Source: a virus. Taken from it: a stretch of DNA of 30,155 bases. Made by a program: the position numbers and the translations under genes. Location: positions 1 to 30,155 of the IMG/VR virus record IMGVR_UViG_3300009432_000031. One strand, written 5' to 3'. Below the pieces are notes generated by a model. The model saw nothing but the letters and a program-made list of their open reading frames with translations, searched no databases and was not told where the DNA came from. Shown here one piece after another: positions 8,703 through 14,803 of the stretch (position 1 is its first letter; every line of letters starts with the position of its first letter).

Positions 8703-9853
8703 AGTAACACTTTTCCTGTTGCTGGTTTGCTCTTATAGTCGCACATTATGTGTGAAGGATACAAACCCCCCTGTTTATTTCTAATGTTTATCTTAAAGTC
8801 AAAATATTGATTGCTGAACACGATATCAATACGTTTACCTTTGCCTGAAGCACCACCGTATTGAATCTCAACATCACCCGTGATAGTAGAATACTGCGGA
8901 TTTTTCGCAGAAGACATTTCCCAGAAGTAAACCTTTCCACCTTCCATACCATGAACCATCCAATAACCAGAGCCGATACATGTTTGAAGGAAATTCTTTA
9001 ACTTGGTGTTGTTCATAGAGGTTTTTACAGAAGGAAACTTTTGTTTTCCATACTGCGTGAACACCTCACAAAACATAGTTTCGTCCAACCCAAACGTCTC
9101 TATTATCTGCTTACCGATTGGAGTAGTGACTTCATTATTTAACATGTCTCTCTGAGTGAAGATCATTCCAACACCAGCATTCATGAAAGTGAGAGTACTT
9201 GAGAACTTCAAAGATAGATATGATTTTTTGTTGTTGGCGTGAACTAGAGTAATATCAGTCAACTTCTCACCATGTGCTTTATGGTCATTAGGTGCAATAT
9301 ATAACTTACCACCCTGTACTGCGATAGGACGACTTTGGTTCTGTCCACCTTCCGCCAATATCTTTACTACCGGAGATCTCTCCTTTTTAGCACAAGCTTT
9401 GAGAATGTAGTCTACTTCTTTCGAATACGTCTTACTACTCATAGTACCCGAAAGTTGTTCGTTTAGAACATCAACGAAGTCGTGTTCGAATTTAATACCT
9501 TTGTTTACTCTGGTACCGCCGGCAGGTTGACCACCAAATTCTTCGGTCTTCTCTAATTTGGATATAAGAAACGATTTATTCGCAGACTGCCCTTGAAATT
9601 TACCGCATACTAAAATCTTTCTTTGGGAAACGGGTAAAAGTTTCAGAGCAAATATCATACCCACTATATCATGGGTATCTCCAGAAGAGATCTTCTTGTC
9701 GTTTATCTTAATATATTCTGCGACCAGAACACCTTCTCCTTCAATAACAAAATTATTAGACTTGCCGTTTCTAGAAAAAACCTTTTCGACAAGAAGCTCA
9801 GAACGATACTCCTTGTTCTCCTTGGTAATTTCTTTGTAAGATAAAGCTGCCAT
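8699..9853 (-). CDS. Putative PD-(D/E)xK-like nuclease
   Basis: 384 residues, ATG at 9853 with GAAGGAA upstream. Unlike its neighbours it has no clear capsid-targeting N-terminus (MAALSYKEITKENKE). The middle shows a possible restriction-enzyme-like core: Glu in GIKFEHDFVDVL (near 123), Asp in KLTDITLV (near 200), then after a turn SYLSLKFSS (211-219), where Ser-Leu-Lys would stand for the E-x-K strand as in some divergent members. The C-terminal half is beta-rich and unrecognised. The nuclease assignment is inference from this spacing. The gene is preceded by the composite early/late promoter at 9892-9919 and followed directly by the ligase-fold gene, consistent with paired nucleic-acid processing. 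An uncharacterised virion protein is the alternative. Confidence 0.55.
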   Translation of the reverse strand: MAALSYKEITKENKEYRSELLVEKVFSRNGKSNNFVIEGEGVLVAEYIKINDKKISSGDTHDIVGMIFALKLLPVSQRKILVCGKFQGQSANKSFLISKLEKTEEFGGQPAGGTRVNKGIKFEHDFVDVLNEQLSGTMSSKTYSKEVDYILKACAKKERSPVVKILAEGGQNQSRPIAVQGGKLYIAPNDHKAHGEKLTDITLVHANNKKSYLSLKFSSTLTFMNAGVGMIFTQRDMLNNEVTTPIGKQIIETFGLDETMFCEVFTQYGKQKFPSVKTSMNNTKLKNFLQTCIGSGYWMVHGMEGGKVYFWEMSSAKNPQYSTITGDVEIQYGGASGKGKRIDIVFSNQYFDFKINIRNKQGGLYPSHIMCDYKSKPATGKVLL

Positions 9854-9891
9854 AAAAATTCCTTCGTTATTTAACTCAAGTTTGTTTATAG

Positions 9892-9919
9892 AGTATAACA
9901 GATACTATTTATATGTCAA
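9892..9919 (-). promoter_or_regulatory. Composite sigma-70 and T4 late promoter
   Basis: On the minus strand TTGACA (9919-9914) is followed immediately by TATAAATA (9913-9906), then TATACT (9897-9892), 16 nt after the -35. The late octamer thus sits inside the spacer of a host-type promoter. Both would drive the nuclease-like gene starting at 9853. Confidence 0.6.
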
Positions 9920-10628
9920 GAGCATTAGCACTATTTTCGGCATTATATTGAGCAATAGTCTCACGGAGTGGTCGAACCCAATTGTCGCGGTGTTCAACAA
10001 ATACTTGTGGTTCATTATTGTCTACAGAGATGATTGTGACCAACTGAGTGATAGGCATTCCTGTGCGTTCTTCCCACATGATTGCATAACCAGACTCTTG
10101 CATGAAGTAATTCTTGATCCAGTCAAGACGTTTAGGTTTCATAGAAGTCTTGTAGTCAATGATAGACAACTTACCATCGAAGACACCGACGCAATCCACA
10201 CGACCGGCAACACCTAAGTGATTAGAGTATAGAGGTGCCTCTTGCGCATGAACAATAGTCAAGCGTTCGTCAAGGATAGGTTTGATTTTCAAGAAAGATT
10301 CTATAAGATCAGGGGTACGTTTAGTCAACGTCTGTTCACCAGTATCGATGTTCATGGCCAGATACTTGTCATAGTCAAGATCATTGTCTACGTACTTCTC
10401 ACAGATTTCGTGAACAGCAGTACCACGCGTAGAGGCGCGATAAGAAATTCGATTTGCTTCTTTCTCACCGACACGAGCTTTCCATTTCGCAATAGAATCA
10501 CGAGATAGTACAGAAAGTACGGTAGTGATAGAGGGAAGGTTGACACCTTCGGGAGTTTCGTATTGTCGACCGAACTGTGTAGTAACAGCGGTCATTTCTT
10601 GAAGTTCGACAGGAACGTGTGTAAACAT
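9909..10628 (-). CDS. RecB/Cas4-family PD-(D/E)xK exonuclease
   Basis: 239 residues from the ATG at 10628; an upstream in-frame TTG at 10640 is less likely. Motifs of the RecB-like nuclease family are plain, numbered from this start: RGTAVHEICEKYV (68-80) with the His-Glu pair, AGRVDCVGVFDGKLSIIDYKTS (141-162, in two parts GRVD and DYK) giving the metal-binding Asp and the D-x-K, and FMQESGYAIMWE with the conserved Gln/Tyr helix. The family includes 5'-3' exonucleases and Cas4-like enzymes used in recombination and DNA processing; similar genes are common in T4-like marine phages. No Cys residues for an Fe-S cluster of Cas4 type are seen. Driven by the sigma-70 promoter at 10659-10687, so probably early. 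Confidence 0.85.
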   Translation of the reverse strand: MFTHVPVELQEMTAVTTQFGRQYETPEGVNLPSITTVLSVLSRDSIAKWKARVGEKEANRISYRASTRGTAVHEICEKYVDNDLDYDKYLAMNIDTGEQTLTKRTPDLIESFLKIKPILDERLTIVHAQEAPLYSNHLGVAGRVDCVGVFDGKLSIIDYKTSMKPKRLDWIKNYFMQESGYAIMWEERTGMPITQLVTIISVDNNEPQVFVEHRDNWVRPLRETIAQYNAENSANALDI

Positions 10629-10658
10629 AATATAATCCAATTCAATTTAATATACTAC

Positions 10659-10687
10659 ATTATAAAGGATTTGGACAGATTTGTCAA
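10659..10687 (-). promoter_or_regulatory. Sigma-70 promoter, perfect consensus
   Basis: Minus strand TTGACA (10687-10682), 17 nt, TATAAT (10664-10659). The expected start of transcription lies about 25 nt before the ATG of the exonuclease gene. Confidence 0.85.
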
Positions 10688-10696
10688 GGGCGATGG

Positions 10697-10722
10697 GTGA
10701 CTCATTTCACTTTATTAGTCAC
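10697..10722. other. Hairpin between the structured RNA and the exonuclease promoter
   Basis: Inverted repeat GTGACT (10697-10702) and AGTCAC (10717-10722) with a 14-nt loop. It would form just after the 3' end of the structured RNA on the minus strand and just before the next promoter. There is no T-run, so an intrinsic terminator is not supported; it may be a 3' stabilising or processing hairpin. Confidence 0.4.
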
Positions 10723-10730
10723 GTAAGGAT

Positions 10731-10913
10731 CCCCACGAGTACGGGGCTCTTAATGGTACTTTATGATTGATGAACCTTAACTTGTTGGGATTGTGGTTTC
10801 CCGACTGCCGTGGTATTAATAACACGCACGTTTGAGAGATCGCAGTTACCAAGTTAGTGCGCTATTAAAAGCACAACGTTCATCTCTGTAGTACCGAGCC
10901 CCGTACAGTGGGG
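10731..10913 (-). ncRNA. Candidate structured non-coding RNA downstream of tRNA-Ala
   Basis: About 183 nt without a reading frame, held by nested complementary segments. P1 pairs 10731-10749 with 10896-10913 (17 base pairs, one small internal loop). P2 pairs 10755-10760 (ggtact) with 10890-10895 directly against P1. P3 pairs 10769-10775 (gatgaac) with 10878-10884. P4 pairs 10778-10784 (taacttg) with 10850-10856. Local hairpins lie at 10857-10874 (gtgc/gcac), 10809-10826 (cgtg/cacg) and 10785-10804. An alternative pairing, agagat (10835-10840) with atctct (10882-10887), competes with P3. On the minus strand it begins 4 nt after the CCA end of tRNA-Ala, so a shared transcript from the late promoter at 11018-11025 is likely. 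Strand and function are inferred; the helices are seen directly. T4 also makes stable RNAs of unknown role near its tRNAs, but I see no evidence that this is homologous. Confidence 0.7.
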
Positions 10914-10917
10914 AAAT

Positions 10918-10993
10918 TGGTGGAGCCTAACGGGATCGAACCGTTGACCTTCGCCGTGCAAGGGCGACGCTCTCCCATCTGAGCTAAGGCCCC
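10918..10993 (-). tRNA. tRNA-Ala (anticodon TGC)
   Basis: A complete 76-nt cloverleaf on the minus strand: acceptor GGGGCCT/AGGCTCC, anticodon loop CTTGCAC, T-loop GGTTCGATCCC, and encoded CCA. A late promoter lies 25 nt upstream, and the structured RNA follows after 4 nt. Confidence 0.95.
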
Positions 10994-11017
10994 AATTTCT
11001 TTTAATCAGAGTATCTT

Positions 11018-11025
11018 TATTTATA
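11018..11025 (-). promoter_or_regulatory. T4-type late promoter upstream of tRNA-Ala
   Basis: Exact TATAAATA on the minus strand, overlapping the stop of the glycosyltransferase gene and 25 nt before the 5' end of tRNA-Ala. It would drive tRNA-Ala and the adjoining structured RNA late in infection. Confidence 0.6.
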
Positions 11026-11920
11026 ACTCCGTTATGGGAACTCTTGTGTTATGTAACTTGTTCTTCCCATGTAAATTTTCTAATTCTTTTAGTAGTCTTG
11101 CCATCCAAGTTAAACGCCCTCTTCCTCGGATACTACCACTTTCCTTTACTGCGATACCTGATATTCGTAAATCATATATGTAGGTAGGTTCTTTAGACTC
11201 TTTATGAGCGACCATCACTAGTTCGCCTCGTTCAAAGGCATCCTTTACTTCTAAGTATTGAAGGGTGTCCTCTCCAACAACTAAATCTTTAAATCTGTAA
11301 GGTATTACCTTTCTCGACATAAAAACTAGTCGAGTGCTTAACTCATCCATTCCCATTCCACTTCTGAGTAGAGTTATATATTTTCTAAACATATCAACAT
11401 CAGCTTCGGTTGCGTCTGGGACATTGTCTGCTATCAAATCACCATTTACGAGTAAATCCCAATCTAATACAGCAGAACCTTGGCAATAATGCCTAGGCAT
11501 ATGGGTTATATCTTCATGTGGCCTTTTTTCACATTGCGTTCTTTCTGCGCTTTGATCATCAGGTGACATAAGGGATACCTGATTAACTAGTATCAAAGCA
11601 TCCGGACTATCTTTTTTCCCCATCATTCTTTGATAACAGTGAACACCTCTTGGTGTTAGATAGTCGTCTCCATCAACCAATACTGCATGTGGCACATCGT
11701 CTTTGTCAAACTGGTCTAAGAAACTGTTCTTACCAGTAGCGGCTGTACCATCACTCTCCGTTATAAAGTATCGAAGATCTTCTTCTTTACAATAAGATTC
11801 TGCTTGTTCTCGAAACCTATTGTTTAATGTGTTTATAATTACCGTAGTATTGTTTTTTGACAGTGTGTTAAATTGCCGTCTTAGTGCATAAATATTGTGG
11901 CTAGATAAAACATAAAACAT
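11021..11920 (-). CDS. GT-A fold (family 2-like) glycosyltransferase
   Basis: 299 residues, ATG at 11920. The N-terminal third follows the GT2 pattern: a strand ending in VIINTLNN, a second strand FITESDGTAATGKN where the nucleotide-sugar base would bind, and VLVDGDDYLTPRG (81-93) with the D-x-D metal site. The C-terminal part is less familiar. Such enzymes transfer a sugar from a nucleotide donor; in phages the acceptor may be modified DNA bases, virion proteins or host surface glycans, and the sequence does not say which. UDP-glucose dehydrogenase and an epimerase at 23.4-25.4 kb could supply a donor. A late promoter lies at 11968-11975, inside the preceding gene, suggesting late expression. 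Confidence 0.65.
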   Translation of the reverse strand: MFYVLSSHNIYALRRQFNTLSKNNTTVIINTLNNRFREQAESYCKEEDLRYFITESDGTAATGKNSFLDQFDKDDVPHAVLVDGDDYLTPRGVHCYQRMMGKKDSPDALILVNQVSLMSPDDQSAERTQCEKRPHEDITHMPRHYCQGSAVLDWDLLVNGDLIADNVPDATEADVDMFRKYITLLRSGMGMDELSTRLVFMSRKVIPYRFKDLVVGEDTLQYLEVKDAFERGELVMVAHKESKEPTYIYDLRISGIAVKESGSIRGRGRLTWMARLLKELENLHGKNKLHNTRVPITEL

Positions 11921-11926
11921 TAGAAA

Positions 11927-12112
11927 TTACTCTATGAAATCTTCTCGTGTTAGTGTCAGATTATCTTTATTTATAACCTTGTTTATCTTTACTTCTGTAG
12001 GCGCTTCTTCCGTGTTCTTCTTACCGAAGATGTTGTCCCAGTTATCACGTCCTTGTTTTGATAACGACTTGGAGCGTATAGCATCCCCAGTAATATCGTT
12101 CTTTGTTGCCAT
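11927..12112 (-). CDS. Small hypothetical protein
   Basis: 61 residues from the ATG at 12112, which has AGGTG 6 nt upstream and follows the preceding stop by 2 nt. A TTG at 12142 would extend it by ten residues but would overlap the upstream gene. The sequence is hydrophilic (begins MATKNDITGDAIRSKSLSK, contains RDNWDNIFGKK) and ends NLTLTREDFIE. No domain is recognised. A late promoter octamer lies within its 3' end. Confidence 0.65.
   Translation of the reverse strand: MATKNDITGDAIRSKSLSKQGRDNWDNIFGKKNTEEAPTEVKINKVINKDNLTLTREDFIE
11968..11975 (-). promoter_or_regulatory. T4-type late promoter upstream of the glycosyltransferase
   Basis: Exact TATAAATA on the minus strand, 48 nt before the ATG of the glycosyltransferase gene, within the end of the 61-residue gene. 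Position and strand suit late expression of the glycosyltransferase. Confidence 0.5.
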
Positions 12113-12114
12113 CG

Positions 12115-12336
12115 TTACACCTGTGTTTGCTGCTTTACCCAATTGAGTTCTTGGATGATTCTGTTATACCACTTAGAATCTGCTTCCGAATTATTCGGAT
12201 TGTCTCGTTCTATAGTCAACTGTTCTATTCGAACGTCGAGATACTCAACTCTCCTAGAATTCTTACGTCTTAGTCGGTCAAGCATACCCTGCTTGGTACT
12301 AGTCATCACTTCGATATTTTTGGTATTATAATCCAT
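12115..12336 (-). CDS. Small charged helical hypothetical protein
   Basis: 73 residues, ATG at 12336, overlapping the end of the cytochrome peroxidase gene by 11 nt. AGGA lies 11 nt upstream; an internal ATG at 12306 (MTSTKQGMLDRLR) with GAAG nearby is an alternative. The protein is rich in Arg, Glu and Gln (DRLRRKNSRRVEYLDVRIEQL), consistent with a short coiled coil. No family recognised. It is likely translated from the same transcript as the cytochrome. Confidence 0.65.
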   Translation of the reverse strand: MDYNTKNIEVMTSTKQGMLDRLRRKNSRRVEYLDVRIEQLTIERDNPNNSEADSKWYNRIIQELNWVKQQTQV

Positions 12337-13741
12337 TGTCAGTACATCCTAAGTCGTCTTGTGACTGCTGGTCATTGTTGGTTACACAGTTACCACTAGG
12401 CAATGTGTCTGGTACATATCTCATCAAATCTGGATCATACAAACTCTGCTCTAAGAATGCAATCAAGTTTGAGATATCTTCTTCACTCAAATCTAATGGA
12501 ACAAAACGGTAGTCCACATCAGTCGTTTCAACTTGTGGATGTTGTGGGACTGCGGCAACTTTATATCTTACCACATCTTCAACACTGGTGAACGAACCAC
12601 CATGACCAAATACAGTAGTATCTATAAGATTGTAAAGTGGTGGTACTTTGAACGCGAACTTTTCCATACTGTCACCAGTAAATCCAGCACGACCTTCTTT
12701 TACCGCTTGCTTAACTTCACCGACAGTCTCTTCCCACATATCCAAGTCATGGAAACCAAGGGTCATAAACACTTCTTGTGCCATAGAACCTACAGGGGAT
12801 GATAGTGCAGGGCCATTATGACAACCAGCACAGTTACCTTTACCGAAGAATACTTTTGCACCTTCTACTTCCTCTATAGACAGTGCAGTCTCATCTCCAC
12901 GTAGGAACGTTTGGAATGGTGCACGGTTTGCAAGGATAGTTCTTTCGTATGCGGCAATCGCAAAGGATGCTGCCTCTAACATATCGGTCGGTCGTGAAGT
13001 TCCGTATGCAGCCTCAAACATCATCTGATAGGTTTCGTTGTTACTGAGTATAGATTCATCACTAGTAACATCCATTCGGTGAACACCTAGACCGGCAACT
13101 GCTTGTGTTTCAAGACCAGACAACTGTCGTAGGTTTGCTTCCTTCGGAGTACCTTCGGTGAAGTGACGTTCAGGGTCAATACCCACATTCACTATACCGC
13201 CCATCACATTACCAAACTGACCGTTCCATAACATCACTTCTTGATATGCACTATTCAATACAGTAGGAGATGTTAGTGGTTGTATGTCTGCAAGTTCTTC
13301 CATACCTTCTGCAAAAGTACGGTGATCAAAACCGACACCGCCTTCACCAATACCTTGGCGAATACCAGACTTGAATCCGTTCTGGCCGTTGTGACATGAT
13401 GCACAAGACCACGTGTCGACCATATCGGTCTTGCTAGTCTCAGACGAGGACATACCAGTTTCATGATAAAGTAACTTACCTAACTCTACTTTCTCAGAAG
13501 TAACAGGGTTGCTAGGATCTTGGGGGATGTTGAAGAAGTCATCACTTTCTGGGAGAATGTATCCTTCGTACGAACCTGTAGGAGAGGTCACGTTCATTAT
13601 ATCCCTTAACTCACCAATAGATATCTCAAGAGGAGTAGGTGCTGGGGGAATAACTGCAATCGGTTCAGGGGAACTAGCAGATCCTCCACCACACGATGCT
13701 AGGAAAATAGATGATGATAATAGTAGTACTTTGTACTTCAT
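12326..13741 (-). CDS. Di-heme cytochrome c peroxidase/MauG-family lipoprotein
   Basis: 471 residues, ATG at 13741 with AGAGATCC upstream. Residues 1-17 are a lipoprotein signal: a charged start, hydrophobic core and lipobox LASC (Cys17), then a Gly/Ser/Pro-rich tether. Two c-type heme sites are complete, CASCH (113-117) and CAGCH (304-308). Family landmarks are LGKLLYHETGMS before heme 1, SPTVLNSAYQEVMLWNGQ after it, and FKVPPLYNLIDTTVFGHGGS, the usual segment near the second heme domain. The length suits the family. Such enzymes reduce hydrogen peroxide or carry out long-range oxidations in the periplasm using cytochrome electrons; heme attachment would need the host cytochrome maturation system. 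The gene follows tRNA-Ser by 21 nt and probably shares its sigma-70 promoter (13864-13892). Intact and in an otherwise phage context: a candidate host-derived metabolic gene. The family is certain; the role during infection is unknown. Confidence 0.93.
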   Translation of the reverse strand: MKYKVLLLSSSIFLASCGGGSASSPEPIAVIPPAPTPLEISIGELRDIMNVTSPTGSYEGYILPESDDFFNIPQDPSNPVTSEKVELGKLLYHETGMSSSETSKTDMVDTWSCASCHNGQNGFKSGIRQGIGEGGVGFDHRTFAEGMEELADIQPLTSPTVLNSAYQEVMLWNGQFGNVMGGIVNVGIDPERHFTEGTPKEANLRQLSGLETQAVAGLGVHRMDVTSDESILSNNETYQMMFEAAYGTSRPTDMLEAASFAIAAYERTILANRAPFQTFLRGDETALSIEEVEGAKVFFGKGNCAGCHNGPALSSPVGSMAQEVFMTLGFHDLDMWEETVGEVKQAVKEGRAGFTGDSMEKFAFKVPPLYNLIDTTVFGHGGSFTSVEDVVRYKVAAVPQHPQVETTDVDYRFVPLDLSEEDISNLIAFLEQSLYDPDLMRYVPDTLPSGNCVTNNDQQSQDDLGCTDNGL

Positions 13742-13762
13742 GATATAGGATCTCTTTGTAAA

Positions 13763-13850
13763 TGGCGGAGAGTGTAGGATTCGAACCTACGGAACCTTGC
13801 GGTTCGTCTGATTTCAAGTCAGGTGCATTCGACCACTCTGCCAACTCTCC
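13763..13850 (-). tRNA. tRNA-Ser (anticodon TGA)
   Basis: 88 nt on the minus strand with the long variable arm of class II tRNAs, acceptor GGAGAGT/ACTCTCC, anticodon loop CTTGAAA and encoded CCA. The sigma-70 promoter ends 13 nt upstream, and the cytochrome peroxidase gene starts 21 nt downstream. Confidence 0.95.
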
Positions 13851-13863
13851 ATTTAATACAGCT

Positions 13864-13892
13864 ATTGTAACACTTACTTATACGACTGTCAA
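13864..13892 (-). promoter_or_regulatory. Sigma-70 promoter for tRNA-Ser and the cytochrome gene
   Basis: Minus strand TTGACA (13892-13887), 17 nt, TACAAT (13869-13864). Transcription would start a few bases before tRNA-Ser and can run on into the cytochrome peroxidase gene. Confidence 0.8.
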
Positions 13893-13910
13893 GTCTTTTG
13901 AAAATTATAT

Positions 13911-13985
13911 TGGCTGGGGTGGGAGGATTCGAACCTCCGATATCGGGATCAAAACCCGAGGCCTTAACCACTTGGCGACACCCCA
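13911..13985 (-). tRNA. tRNA-Gln (anticodon TTG)
   Basis: 75 nt on the minus strand, acceptor TGGGGTG/CACCCCA, anticodon loop TTTTGAT between TCGGG and CCCGA, encoded CCA. Followed downstream by the sigma-70 promoter of tRNA-Ser. Confidence 0.95.
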
Positions 13986-14002
13986 ACATTACCTCTTATC
14001 AC

Positions 14003-14062
14003 TGGTACCACTTGCTTATTGATTAAAGAGAGAAACAAGACTCTCTGGCAAAGGGTGCACCA
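14003..14062 (-). other. Nested-helix element upstream of tRNA-Gln
   Basis: A ladder of four short helices closes 60 nt: tggt (14003-14006) with acca (14059-14062), cac (14009-14011) with gtg (14055-14057), ttgc (14012-14015) with gcaa (14048-14051), and agagag (14027-14032) with ctctct (14041-14046). It sits in the 111-nt gap between the HExxH gene and tRNA-Gln. A small RNA or a processing leader for the tRNA is possible. The strand is assumed from the neighbours. Confidence 0.4.
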
Positions 14063-14092
14063 CTGATTCAGTTATTTGAAAAGGAGAATCAG
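14063..14092 (-). other. Hairpin just after the HExxH gene
   Basis: Inverted repeat ctgattc (14063-14069) and gaatcag (14086-14092), 7 bp with a 16-nt loop, beginning 4 nt after the stop of the HExxH gene on the minus strand. No T-run follows, so it is a 3' end hairpin rather than a clear terminator. Confidence 0.4.
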
Positions 14093-14096
14093 ATCC

Positions 14097-14462
14097 TTAA
14101 TTCTTACGTAATCCTTTACTACCTTTATGGAACCGTCCCCATATACAATGAGCAACTTCATGTCCTATAAGTTCTGGTTCGTACTTCCACAATGGATCTT
14201 TAATATATATCTTACACGTACCTTCGGTTTCATTCCATCGGGTGAATGCACTTACTTTGTTCCAACCGTGTCCTATGAATTCTTTACGTGCAGCATCATA
14301 CTCTTCATCAGTTTCTAATAAGATGAATTCTACGATAGGTGTTAGGTTTTCGATTTCCTTTACTAAAAATTTATGATCATCCTTGGCGAATTTAAAACTC
14401 TGTGCAGATGCAAAAGATGCTACGATCAGAGCGATCATTATAAAGGCGTTTTTAATTGTCAT
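14097..14462 (-). CDS. Exported HExxH putative metallopeptidase
   Basis: 121 residues from the ATG at 14462; upstream in-frame sequence runs through tRNA-Pro and is not coding. The N-terminus MTIKNAFIMIALIVASFASAQS is a typical Sec signal peptide with a cut after ASA. The C-terminal part has LIGHEVAHCIWGRFHKG, the HExxH zinc-binding helix of metallopeptidases followed by another His that could be a ligand. Two Cys residues in the mature part could form a disulfide. The protein is small for a protease, and catalysis is inferred from the motif alone. It would act in the periplasm or outside the cell. Next to tRNA-Pro and other envelope-directed genes, it may help lysis, block superinfection or alter the cell surface; none of these can be chosen from sequence. 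Confidence 0.75.
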   Translation of the reverse strand: MTIKNAFIMIALIVASFASAQSFKFAKDDHKFLVKEIENLTPIVEFILLETDEEYDAARKEFIGHGWNKVSAFTRWNETEGTCKIYIKDPLWKYEPELIGHEVAHCIWGRFHKGSKGLRKN

Positions 14463-14479
14463 GTCGTTTCCCAAAAAAG

Positions 14480-14556
14480 TGGTCGGAGATGGAGGATTTG
14501 AACCTACGACCTCTGCACCCCAAATGCAGCGCACTACCAAACTGTGCTAATCTCCG
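14480..14556 (-). tRNA. tRNA-Pro (anticodon TGG)
   Basis: 77 nt on the minus strand, acceptor CGGAGAT/ATCTCCG, anticodon loop TTTGGGG between CTGCA and TGCAG, encoded CCA. The HExxH gene starts 17 nt downstream, so the tRNA and mRNA probably share a transcript. The 86 nt upstream of it (14557-14642) hold only weak hairpins such as agtc/gact around 14620. Confidence 0.95.
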
Positions 14557-14642
14557 AGTAATAATAAGCAGTTTTTCACTTACTTAGGTGACGGGCGTAA
14601 CGACCAGTGCAAGTTTAAAGTCCTTCCGAGACTATGATTTAT

Positions 14643-14723
14643 CTAATCTTCTTCATGAAATAGAGCGAAATATACAATAAGCAAAGTAACCGCTCCAACA
14701 ATCAAGATATCTAAAAGTTCCAT
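14643..14723 (-). CDS. 26-residue membrane microprotein
   Basis: A short frame from the ATG at 14723 to TAG, with a strong ribosome site (AAAGGAAGAT-ATG). The protein starts MELLDILIVGAVTLLIVYFA and ends LFHEED: one hydrophobic helix of about 18 residues with acidic ends. It resembles the neighbouring 43-residue gene (both MEx-L-x-IVG then a hydrophobic stretch), so the two may be distant duplicates. A 10-bp inverted repeat lies just before its ribosome site. The sequence supports an inner-membrane microprotein; the role is unknown. Holin-like or immunity-type functions are typical of such phage peptides but cannot be claimed. Confidence 0.65.
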   Translation of the reverse strand: MELLDILIVGAVTLLIVYFALFHEED

Positions 14724-14730
14724 ATCTTCC

Positions 14731-14771
14731 TTTAAGTTGGTGGGTGGAGCTATATATAGTTCCAACTTAAA
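14731..14771 (-). promoter_or_regulatory. Inverted repeat abutting the microprotein ribosome site
   Basis: Perfect 10-bp arms tttaagttgg (14731-14740) and ccaacttaaa (14762-14771); a second nested pairing (14746-14752 with 14757-14763) adds stability. On the minus strand the last arm ends directly before GGAAG of the 26-residue gene. It could control translation or protect the 5' end after processing. No T-run is present. Confidence 0.5.
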
Positions 14772-14803
14772 TGTAGATTTGGCTAACAGAAGAAGACTAT
14801 TGA

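Noticed and set aside
10697-10722. Intrinsic terminator after the structured RNA
   Set aside because: The stem is AT-rich with a 14-nt loop and no T-run follows on either strand.
12113-12142. TTG start for the 61-residue gene
   Set aside because: The ATG at 12112 has AGGTG upstream and follows the preceding stop by 2 nt, so the extension is unnecessary.
13762-14022. Plus-strand frame covering tRNA-Ser and tRNA-Gln
   Set aside because: Its codons are the reverse complements of the two tRNAs; both cloverleaves are complete.
14463-14540. N-terminal extension of the HExxH protein
   Set aside because: It translates tRNA-Pro; the signal peptide begins exactly at the ATG at 14462.
14557-14642. 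Another structured RNA next to tRNA-Pro
   Set aside because: Only short 3-4 bp pairings with large bulges were found, no better than expected by chance.
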